48,663 nucleotides of DNA from Richelia intracellularis (GTDB lineage Bacteria > Cyanobacteriota > Cyanobacteriia > Cyanobacteriales > Nostocaceae), in the NCBI GenBank assembly GCA_000613065.1, contig CBZS010000045.1, positions 1 through 48,663 of the forward strand. The letters are read 5' to 3'. Position numbers and translations under genes: made by a program. This document shows positions 39,701 to 48,663 of the stretch, piece after piece (position 1 is the first letter of the stretch; every line of letters starts with the position of its first letter). The notes under the pieces were generated by a model that saw only the letters and a program-made list of their open reading frames with translations, was not told where the DNA came from and did not search any database.

Positions 39701-39826
39701 GCAACTGGGGAACGCTTCCCTAGATTCCGTGGTGCCAGGTAGGGGCATCAAGACCTTGAGTAAGGCCAATAAACACTCATACCCCCACCTGGCACTCCCC
39801 TACGCCAGCCAATCTTCCCCAGTTGC
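39701..39826 (+). repeat. Nested inverted repeats in the ISAs1 leader (copy B)
   Basis: Outer stem GCAACTGGGGAA (39701-39712) pairs with TTCCCCAGTTGC (39815-39826). Inside it GTGCCAGGT (39732-39740) pairs with ACCTGGCAC (39787-39795), flanked by GGGG and CCCC runs. The same layout is present in copy C (offset +7142) and, with one mismatch in the outer stem, in copy A. It could fold in RNA as a large two-tier stem or be the remains of another inserted element. Confidence 0.75.
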
Positions 39827-40003
39827 TGGAACACTCCTGGGGCACAAAAATGGAGATTTAAGTATTAAAGAAGTTAAGTAGTATGCTAAGGACCCAAAGG
39901 GTCTATCTTAACTGAACGGCTTAGTCTAATCGTATCTCTGACAAGAAGGCTTGGGCCTACCGGTTTCAAATCTTCAAAACCAAAGATTAAAAGTTCAAAA
40001 AAT

Positions 40004-41199
40004 TTGAGTATAGCCAATGCCACTGCATTCACAGAAAAAATGTCATTAGTTTTTAGTGAGATAGAAGACCCACCTGTAGAAAGAACCCGTGTCCATTTCT
40101 TAACAGATATTTTAATCATTGGAATACTATCAGTGATTGCAGCAGGTAAGGGATGGGAGGACATGGAAAATTATGGATTGAGTAAATACGACTGGTTGAA
40201 GCAGTTTTTAGCTTTACCAGAGGCCATGCCAAGTGCAGATACTTTTTGACGGGTGTTTGAACCCATTAACCCAAAAGTATTTGAGCGATGCTTTCGACGT
40301 TGGGTAGAATCAATAGTTGAAGCCCCAGGTGCACAGGTAATTCCCATTGATGGTAAGACCCTCAAAGGTTCCTATGATAGAGAACAGGGTAAATCAGCGT
40401 TACATCTAGTTATTGCATGGTCGATTGATTTATCGTCTTGTTTTAGGACAAGTAAAACAAGACGATAAATCAATGGAATGAAATTACAGCAATCCCTGCA
40501 TTATTGGAATTATTAGACATGGCTGGATGTATTATTACCATTGATGCCATGGGTACGCAAACAGCAATTGCATCCCAAATATTGAATGCAAAAGCAGATT
40601 ATGTTTTAGGACTCAAAGGTAATCATCCTACACTTTACGGACAAGTTAAAAATTGGTTTTAGCAACAGTTATCTCAAGGCTTTAAAGGTATTATCCATAG
40701 TTCTGATAAACGGGTAGAGAAAGGTCATCATCGTACTGAAAAACGTCAATTTTGGTGTGTTCCTATTTCTCAACAGCAAACTTTGCATAACCAAGACAAT
40801 TGGGTTGGTCTTAAATGGGTTGTCATGGTTGTGCGGGTACCACATCTTTGGAATCAAACAACCCGTGAAGTTAAGTTTTATCTAACTAGTTTAAATTGTG
40901 ATGCTCGTAACTTAGGAGAAGTGATTCGTCTTCATTGGGGTATGGAATATGGTTTGCATTGGACTTTAGATGTCACTTTTTCTGAACATGCTGGTCGTGT
41001 CCGTACTGGTCATGCTCCACAAAACTTAGCACTTCTGCGGCGAATAGCTCTTAATGCTTTAAATCTAGAGCAATCTTTGAAACGTAGTAATCGCCAAAAA
41101 TCTAATCCAGCCGCTATGGATAATAATTATATGCTGACTGTTCTTACTGCTTGTTTATCCCAACATGATGATCATACCTCTCAACCCGCTTGTCAATAG
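40004..41199 (+). pseudogene. ISAs1-family transposase, copy B
   Basis: From TTG 40004 (LSIANATAF; the frame stays open upstream to about 39890 without an ATG) the N-terminal part reads VERTRVHFLTDILIIGILSV and IPIDGKTLKGSYDREQ. A TGA at 40247-40249 replaces an Arg codon. The hairpin at 40424-40474 destroys the frame, and a TAG at 40660-40662 interrupts KNWF-QQLSQ. The C-terminal part (VIRLHWGMEYGLHWTLDVTF, RTGHAPQNLALLRRIALNAL) ends at 41199. Three independent defects make it non-functional. Confidence 0.88.
40424..40474 (+). repeat. Hairpin in the ISAs1 copy B transposase frame
   Basis: Perfect 22-bp inverted repeat, ATTGATTTATCGTCTTGT plus TTTA (40424-40445) and its complement (40453-40474), with loop GGACAAG. 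It stands at the same place in the gene as the hairpins of copies A and C. Confidence 0.88.
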
Positions 41200-41908
41200 A
41201 ATTTGAGATGCGCTTACCCTGCCGCTTTATCCTGTGCCACAGCTTGGTATTGCTCAGTGGTACTAGGTTCACCTTTCTGAATTTTATCCTTTGTTTGCTG
41301 GTATGACTCTTGTGCAGTTTGCCAAGGTTGTTTAACCTGAGTGTAGCGTTCGCCATATCTCTGGGTTAGTTTATCATCCCAATCTACAAGTAATTCTTGC
41401 AGAGATACATACTCTTGTTGGAGATTGGTAAATAATCTTTGTTTCAGGAGATTAAAAAGCTTTGATAACAAGGAAAGAAAGGTAGAAGGCTTTTCCTGTT
41501 GATGACCTTCGACTACAACCAACGCTCCATCTACCGCATCAAAAACTTGCTGTTCGTTATCTAAGGAATTTGCTCATGTGCTATCGCTAACTCCTGCAAC
41601 AGCACCTTCCATAGCTGCCATCATATCGTTTCTGGCTCCTTACCTTTAAGATGTTCGATAACTGCTGTTACTGCATCTTGGGCTATGCTGCGAATTTCTA
41701 CAGCACCACCCTTGACTTCACCCATGGTATCCCTAACCCCAACTCTAACAATCTCTCGTATTTTTTGAGTTCTCGCACTACCTTTTTCTTTAACTTGCTC
41801 TAAATCTTAGGTAATTCTTGTTTTAATTGTAGACATGGATGTTTCTGCGTAATTCAATCATGAAAAACAAATATATCATTAGTCAGTGAATATCACATTC
41901 ATAAAAAT

Positions 41909-42250
41909 TTATTTGTTTTTACTTTTTTTATTAACCCTAACAGCATCAACATGAATTACATTATCTACAGGTATATTTTTTACAGGAACTGTTTTTACTT
42001 GAGGGTTTCTATTTTTACTTCTATTTTGGATTCTTTAAACCATAATTTGTGACACTTTTGCCATCAACAATATCATAATAATTTCGTCGTTAACTCATCA
42101 TATTAAGGTAATTGTATCTGGTAAAATATATATAAATGAGAAAAAACAAGCCAGCAACAATAGCAATAAAACGGTATTTATAATGACGTAATAATTTAAT
42201 ACTACCGTCTTCTAAAACTTAGATGAATCGTCTGTGAATCATTGATTATT
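41909..42250 (-). pseudogene. Remnant of a small membrane protein gene
   Basis: The minus strand shows coding-like pieces in shifting frames: FIAIVAGLFFLIYIYF (a membrane segment), then DIVDGKSVTNYGLKNP, then NPQVKTVPVKNIPVDNVIHV, ending KKSKNK at 41909. The pieces keep one order but have stops and frameshifts between them. I do not recognise the family. The gap from 42250 to 42685 shows nothing further that I can support. Confidence 0.35.
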
Positions 42251-42685
42251 TCTCTATATCACAATTTTTATAGTGACAGATTTTCCGAAAATTTTCTGGT
42301 GTATAAAACCATGATTTATGTATGGAAAGTACACCGTATATGTTTGTCGTGAAAACCGTATACTGTCTACAACTATTATGCAATCTTAGGTCGAGCGTAG
42401 TGCCATATAACAATTTCATCGAGGTTGAATACTAGACACCCAATCTAAATTTACTCAGTAATTAATATGACAAAATAAACAATGAAAGCAGGTATTTTAT
42501 TTTCTGTATTTGCTCATTTATCCCCAATGAGCAAGGACTTTGGGTCATTCTCAAAACAGTTGCAGCAGTTAGTATTCAAAATATGGGAAAATACTATGGG
42601 TTACTCTATATCGAAAGTAAATATAATAGAAAATAGTCCCTAACCTATTTGTCTGTCTTGCAACACAACTACCTGCCCAAATCTC

Positions 42686-45600
42686 ATGTACATTGTTTCT
42701 CAAAACGATCATCGCTGGCAATTTTGGATTGATAGGGGTGGTACGTTTACTGACGTAGTGGCAAAGTCTCCCAATGGTGAGATTATCGTACATAAATTAT
42801 TGTCAGAAAACCCCGCTCGCTATAAGGATGCTTCGGTACAGGGAATTCGGGATATTTTAGGAATCGCTACAGATGCACACATTCCCAGTCAGGAGATTGC
42901 GGCAGTAAAAATGGGAACTACGGTAGCAACTAATGCCTTATTAGAAAGAAAAGGCGATCGCACTGTTTTAGTTATTACCAAAGGTTTTCGGGATGCTTTA
43001 CGTATTGCTTATCAAAACCGTCCCGATATTTTCGCTCGGCAAATTATCCTACCAGAAATGCTCTATGAGGAAGTGATTGAGGTAGAAGAACGTTACAGCG
43101 CCAAGGGAGAAGAGTTAATCCCCCTAAATATTGAGGCTATATATCCTCAATTACAAGCAGTATATGAACGCGGAATTCGCTCCTGTGCCATAGTTTTGAT
43201 GCATGGCTATCGCTATTATCTCCACGAACAAAAACTGGCTGCGAACGCTAAAAAAATCGGTTTTACCCAGGTTTCAGTATCCCACGTTGTCAGTCCGTTG
43301 ATGAAGTTGGTTAGTCGTGGGGATACTACGGTGGTTGATGCCTATTTATCCCCTATTTTACGGCGTTATGTGGATGAAGTAGGGAGTCAGTTACAAGGGA
43401 AGAGTGAAGTTAAAAGGGAACAATCCAAAATTCAGTTGATGTTCATGCAATCTAATGGGGGATTGACGGATGCGGATAGCTTTCAAGGTAAAGATAGTAT
43501 CTTGTCTGGCCCTGCGGGAGGAATTGTCGGAGCAGTACAAACTAGCCGAATGGCAGGCTTAAACAAGATCATTACCTTTGACATGGGTGGTACTTCTACG
43601 GATGTCGCCCATTATGATGGTGATTATGAACGCACACTAGAAACAGAAGTTGCAGGGGTACGGTTGCGAACCCCTATGATGGCAATCCACACTGTCGCTG
43701 CTGGTGGGGGTTCTATTCTTCAGTTTGAGGGTGGACGGTATCGCGTGGGGCCAGAATCTGCGGGAGCAAATCCTGGTCCTGCTGCTTATTCCCAAGGTGG
43801 TCCGTTAACGGTAACTGACTGTAATGTGATGTTAGGAAGATTACAGCCGGGGTTTTTCCCCAAGGTCTTTGGTAAGAATGCAGATTTGCCCTTGGATGCA
43901 GAGATTGTCCAAGAGAAATTTCGCCAATTGGTGCAAGAAATTGGGGATAATCGTACACCAGAAGAAGTAGCAGCTGGATTTTTAGCGATCGCGGTTGATA
44001 AAATGGCGAATGCGATCAAAAAAATATCTCTGCAACGGGGTCATGATGTTTCTGAATATACTTTGTGTTGTTTTGGAGCCGCCGGAGGACAGCACGCTTG
44101 TTTAATTGCTGATGCTTTAGGGATGAAGCAGGTATTTATCCATCCCTATGCGGGAGTTTTATCTGCCTATGGTATGGGTTTGGCGGATATACGGGTAATT
44201 AAAGAGCAGGCTATAGAAGCAGTGTTGACTCAGGATTTAATCTCTGAATTGGCAGTGGTATTTAGCCAATTAGCAGCTACAGGAAAAGCAGAATTAAACA
44301 GTGAAGATATAGAATATTCACAAATTAGTTTGTTGCAAAAAGTATTGGTACGTTATGAAGGGACTGACGTACCCTTGATAGTAAATTTTGGGGATATATC
44401 AGCGATAAAATCCCAGTTTGAGCAAGTGCATCGCCAGCGTTATGGCTTTATCTCCTCGGAAAAACGGTTAATTTTAGAAGCAGTTTCCGCAGAGGTAATT
44501 GTCCGTCACGACGCGCCGGAAGAGCCAGAAATTTCACAGGTAAATGATAATTTGCCAGTAGCAGTGACGACTGTGAAAATGTACGCCAATGGTACATGGC
44601 AAGATACCCCACTATATCGGCGAGAAGACTTGCAACCAGGAGATTGGGTAAAAGGACCCGCGATTATAATCGAACCTACTGGTACAAATATTATAGAACC
44701 CCATTGGCAAGCAGAAATAAATTCTCGCAAACATTTAATTTTGCATTGTAGAGAGGGGCAAGCAGAGGAGCAGGGAGTAGGGAGCACGGAAGAAGAATCG
44801 ACTCAAAAAGTACCTAGTGCTCCAGATCCGGTGATGCTGGAAATATTCAATAACTTATTTCGCGCGATCGCGGAACAAATGGGTATTACTCTGCAAAATA
44901 CTAGTTCTTCGGTAAATATAAAAGAAAGACTAGATTTTTCCTGTGCAATTTTTGACATTGATGGGCAATTAGTTGCTAATGCTCCCCACATTCCCGTACA
45001 CCTCGGTTCCATGAGTGAGAGCGTACAAGCTTTAATTAATAGCCATGGGGATACCATCAAACCCAGTGATGTCTTCCTGTCCAATAATCCCTACAACGGT
45101 GGAACCCATCTTCCTGATATCACAGTTATTACTCCTGTATTTTTATCCACAGAAGCTGTTAGCAAACCTCTCTTTTACCTAGCTTCACGGGGACACCATG
45201 CAGATATTGGTGGTATTACCCCTGGTTCCATGCCTGCCCATAGTACCAGTGTGGAGGAAGAAGGGATTTTGCTTGATAATTTTCAGTTAGTGAATGGGGG
45301 AGAATTTAAAGAGGAGGAATTAGTCAAAGCACTGACAAAAGACCCTTATCCGGCAAGAAATATTACTAAAAATATCGCTGATATCAAAGCTCAAATTGCT
45401 GCCAATGAGAAGGGTGTGCAAGAACTTGAGCAAATGGTAAAAAATTATGGCTTGCCAACAGTCAATGTTTATATGCAGTTTGTCCAAGACAATGCCGAGG
45501 AATCAGTGAAACAAGTAATTGATGTATTAAAAGATGGTAGTTTTAACTATCCCTTAGATAACGGTAGTGAAATTCAAGTTCAGATTACCATTGACCGAAA

Positions 45601-46366
45601 AAATCGTCGTACAAAAATTGATTTTACCGGTACATCTTCCCAACAATCAAATAATTTCAATGTTCCCACAGCTGTTTGCCAAGCCGCTGTTTTATATGTA
45701 TTTCGTACCCTAGTTAATGATGATATTCCGTTGAATTATGGGTGCATGAAACCATTAGAAATTATCATTCCAGAAGGATGTATGTTAAATCCACAGTATC
45801 CCGCAGCAGTAGTAGCAGGGAATGTGGAAACATCCCAAGCAATTACCGATGCTTTATATGGTGCATTGGGTGTGATGGCTGCTTCTCAAGGAACTATGAA
45901 TAATTTTACTTTTGGCAATGATAAATATCAATATTATGAAACAATTTGTGGTGGTTCTGGTGCGGGTGACAATTTTGCTGGTACAGATGCAGTTCATACC
46001 CACATGACAAATTCTCGACTTACCGATCCTGAAGTATTAGAATGGCGTTTTCCGGTAATTTTAGAAAGTTTTGCTATTCGTCAACAAAGTGGGGGTAAAG
46101 GCTTATGTAAAGGTGGTAATGGAGTGGTGCGACGCATCCGTTTTCAAGAAGCGATGACAGCTGGAATTTTATCTAATCACAGATTTATTGCACCCTTTGG
46201 TTTACATGGTGGGGAACCGGGGAAAGTCGGGAAAAATTATGTGGAAAGAAGTAATGGGACTTTGGAAGAGTTAGGAAGCACGAATGCAGTGAAAGTAAAC
46301 CCAGGGGATGTATTTGCGATCGAGACTCCTGGTGGTGGGGGATATGGTACTGATATTAGTTGTTAA
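42686..46366 (+). CDS. 5-oxoprolinase (ATP-hydrolysing), HyuA-HyuB fusion
   Basis: Opens the 5-oxoproline ring to glutamate at the cost of ATP, recycling pyroglutamate from glutathione breakdown. The 1226-residue protein is a natural fusion. The HyuA-like half begins with the ATP-binding DRGGTFTDVVAK (residues 16-27) and has a second glycine motif near residue 299 (TFDMGGTSTDVAHY) and HTVAAGGGSI. A short charged linker at about 690-712 leads to the HyuB-like half, which begins PVMLEIFNNLFRAIAEQMG and contains FLSNNPYNGGTHLPDITVI, SRGHHADIGGITPGSMPA and the terminal ETPGGGGYG. The length equals eukaryotic and cyanobacterial 5-oxoprolinases. A hydantoinase role is less likely because of the single-chain fusion. 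Confidence 0.92.
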   Translation: MYIVSQNDHRWQFWIDRGGTFTDVVAKSPNGEIIVHKLLSENPARYKDASVQGIRDILGIATDAHIPSQEIAAVKMGTTVATNALLERKGDRTVLVITKGFRDALRIAYQNRPDIFARQIILPEMLYEEVIEVEERYSAKGEELIPLNIEAIYPQLQAVYERGIRSCAIVLMHGYRYYLHEQKLAANAKKIGFTQVSVSHVVSPLMKLVSRGDTTVVDAYLSPILRRYVDEVGSQLQGKSEVKREQSKIQLMFMQSNGGLTDADSFQGKDSILSGPAGGIVGAVQTSRMAGLNKIITFDMGGTSTDVAHYDGDYERTLETEVAGVRLRTPMMAIHTVAAGGGSILQFEGGRYRVGPESAGANPGPAAYSQGGPLTVTDCNVMLGRLQPGFFPKVFGKNADLPLDAEIVQEKFRQLVQEIGDNRTPEEVAAGFLAIAVDKMANAIKKISLQRGHDVSEYTLCCFGAAGGQHACLIADALGMKQVFIHPYAGVLSAYGMGLADIRVIKEQAIEAVLTQDLISELAVVFSQLAATGKAELNSEDIEYSQISLLQKVLVRYEGTDVPLIVNFGDISAIKSQFEQVHRQRYGFISSEKRLILEAVSAEVIVRHDAPEEPEISQVNDNLPVAVTTVKMYANGTWQDTPLYRREDLQPGDWVKGPAIIIEPTGTNIIEPHWQAEINSRKHLILHCREGQAEEQGVGSTEEESTQKVPSAPDPVMLEIFNNLFRAIAEQMGITLQNTSSSVNIKERLDFSCAIFDIDGQLVANAPHIPVHLGSMSESVQALINSHGDTIKPSDVFLSNNPYNGGTHLPDITVITPVFLSTEAVSKPLFYLASRGHHADIGGITPGSMPAHSTSVEEEGILLDNFQLVNGGEFKEEELVKALTKDPYPARNITKNIADIKAQIAANEKGVQELEQMVKNYGLPTVNVYMQFVQDNAEESVKQVIDVLKDGSFNYPLDNGSEIQVQITIDRKNRRTKIDFTGTSSQQSNNFNVPTAVCQAAVLYVFRTLVNDDIPLNYGCMKPLEIIIPEGCMLNPQYPAAVVAGNVETSQAITDALYGALGVMAASQGTMNNFTFGNDKYQYYETICGGSGAGDNFAGTDAVHTHMTNSRLTDPEVLEWRFPVILESFAIRQQSGGKGLCKGGNGVVRRIRFQEAMTAGILSNHRFIAPFGLHGGEPGKVGKNYVERSNGTLEELGSTNAVKVNPGDVFAIETPGGGGYGTDISC

Positions 46367-46442
46367 GCAAAATTACTTCTTTTTCAGCCCTGGCAAAATT
46401 TTGTCACAATATAAATACACTATTTAATTAAGGGATAAAATC

Positions 46443-46535
46443 ATGTATCAATACAATCCCTTACAATCTTTGCCTTCTTCCGCAGAGTTACCTGATTCTA
46501 AGTATTCTTTTAGGCGTTGCATAAGTGCGGGATGA
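46443..46535 (+). pseudogene. Uma2-type (DUF820) gene start, cut by a MITE
   Basis: ATG 46443, with AAGGGA upstream, reads MYQYNPLQSLPSSAELPDS, a familiar beginning of cyanobacterial Uma2-family (restriction-endonuclease-like) proteins. After about 23 codons the reading frame enters the 91-bp MITE at 46513 and stops inside it. Removing the MITE and one target copy gives only 14 further codons before a stop, so the gene was already short or the rest was lost, perhaps with the ISAs1 copy C rearrangement. Confidence 0.55.
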
Positions 46536-46603
46536 TTTCACTAAATTTTCAACGATTTATCAATGGTTTCAAACCCTAATTCATCCCGCACTTATGCAAC
46601 GCC
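46513..46603 (+). mobile_element. 91-bp MITE with a perfect 8-bp target duplication
   Basis: Both ends are GGCGTTGCATAAGTGCGGGA plus TGA, a 23-bp perfect inverted repeat. The flanks are identical octamers TTCTTTTA (46505-46512 and 46604-46611). The interior of about 45 bp is non-coding and similar to the MITE at 25967-26057. The ends resemble those of the IS1-like element at 3872-4626, which is the likely source of its transposase. Confidence 0.92.
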
Positions 46604-47145
46604 TTCTTTTATGTACCGAAATTTAATATTTTGTGCTTGAAATAATGTTTGTTTTCCTCATATACAAGGCAGGGTAAGCGCATCTAATTTTGTAGTGAAA
46701 ATTACAGATTGTTGTACACAATTGTGAGGTATGTCTTGATTCTCAAGTGCGAACGGCAACGACGGGCACTTCGTGCCTAAGCGCAGGCTACCCCAACGCC
46801 CTTTGGGGCGGTACTGGAGGGGCATCGCCAAAAAAAGTTGACGCAACTGGGGAACGCTTCCCTAGATTCCGTGGTGCCAGGTAGGGGCATCAAGACCTTG
46901 AGTCAGCCCAATAAACACTCATACCCCCACCTGGCACTCCCCTACCCCACCCAATCTTCCCCAGTTGCTGGAACACTCCTGGGGCACAAAAATGGAGATT
47001 TAACTATTAAAGAAGTTAAGTAGTATGCTAAGGACGCAAAGGGTCTATCTTAACTGAACGGCTTAGTCTAATCGTATCTCTGACAAGAAGGCTTGCGCCT
47101 ACGGGTTTCAAATCTTCAAAACCAAAGATTAAAAGCTCAAAAAAT

Positions 47146-48663
<1,518 letters not shown>

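Larger units (their letters stand above)
39528..41221 (+). mobile_element. ISAs1-family element, copy B
   Basis: A 1694-bp element with end repeats CAGGGTAAGCGCATCT and AGATGCGCTTACCCTG. A perfect 10-bp target duplication CCGCTTTATC flanks it (39518-39527 and 41222-41231). The first 475 bp are a non-coding, strongly structured leader. It is very close to copy C. It differs from copy A by a 37-bp G+C-rich insert (39620-39656) flanked by CAACG direct repeats, present in B and C only. Confidence 0.92.
39426..41836 (-). pseudogene. Long helical (coiled-coil) protein gene, split by ISAs1 copy B
   Basis: On the minus strand, ATG 41836 opens STIKTRIT, then a stop. It continues DLEQVKEKGSARTQKIREIV, VKGGAVEIRSIAQDAVTAVI, then shifts frame to MEGAVAGVSDST. 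Another stop follows, then NEQQVFDAVDGALVVVEGHQ, QEYVSLQELLVDWDDKL and STTEQYQAVAQDKAA up to 41222. After ISAs1 copy B the gene resumes with DKAAQVGATIPQTERAMKQQ and ends ADKIS at 39426. The repeated DKAA reflects the target duplication. It looks like a cyanobacterial apolipoprotein-like helical protein of unknown function. Stops both near the start and in the middle show decay beyond the insertion. Confidence 0.65.

Noticed and set aside
40424-40474. Programmed frameshift stimulator in the ISAs1 transposase
   Set aside because: Reading through the hairpin needs two frame changes and passes stops in copy A, and the arm sequence replaces native codons. A template-switch lesion explains it better, though ribosome profiling would settle it.
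41214-41522. Apparent 102-residue gene beside ISAs1 copy B
   Set aside because: It is the middle of the same interrupted gene; its last codon comes from the insertion sequence.

Overview
The window comes from a cyanobacterium, most likely a heterocyst-forming (Nostocales-type) one. The octamer GCGATCGC (HIP1) recurs both inside and between genes. Several genes belong to oxygenic phototrophs: CrtR, ZipN/Ftn2, a Tab2-type photosystem translation factor, D-glycerate 3-kinase of the photorespiratory type, and the DUF3119 and DUF3086 families. The DNA is A+T rich. Many insertion sequences and broken genes suggest ongoing genome erosion, as in host-associated strains such as the Azolla cyanobiont; that last step is inference.

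Layout. 1-3.8 kb: end of rfbD and all of rfbA (dTDP-rhamnose pathway, ATGA overlap), then pyruvate kinase on the minus strand. 3.9-4.6 kb: a decayed IS1-like element just upstream of pyk. 4.9-7.8 kb: crtR on the plus strand; aroH and sppA as a probable minus-strand pair; a small membrane protein. 8.3-12.2 kb: a lipid-envelope group of an MlaE-type permease, DUF3119, DUF3086 and plsY. 12.2-18.5 kb: a graveyard holding an IS630 scrap, a broken IS1634-type transposase, ISAs1 copy A with a 1531-bp IS4 element inserted in it, and a decayed ISKra4 element. 18.6-25.5 kb: cbbA, tRNA-Lys, an aldose-1-epimerase-like gene and pdhA (all minus), then zipN on the plus strand. 26-34 kb: an MltA-like exported protein, tab2, an intact IS1634-family element inserted at the tab2 stop codon, a tldE-like gene and a TonB-like protein. 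34.4-39.3 kb: ahcY and a HAD hydrolase (minus), a decayed IS1380 element, and the glycerate kinase. 39.4-48.7 kb: ISAs1 copy B inside a decayed gene, 5-oxoprolinase, a 91-bp MITE in a Uma2-type fragment, ISAs1 copy C, and a damaged 3' end of ligA.

Functions. The housekeeping genes link carbon flow (Fba, Pyk, PdhA, GlyK), methyl-cycle salvage (AhcY), glutathione-derived oxoproline recycling, carotenoid hydroxylation and the cell envelope (RfbDA, PlsY, MlaE-type permease, MltA-like protein).

I found no unmistakable new defence or biosynthetic system. The most unusual signals are in the mobile DNA. A 91-bp MITE family shares its ends with the IS1-like element, and one copy has a perfect 8-bp target duplication. 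The three ISAs1 copies all carry a 22-23-bp perfect hairpin across the transposase frame, with matched base changes in both arms between copies. The same ISAs1 elements have a structured 5' leader of about 0.4 kb.
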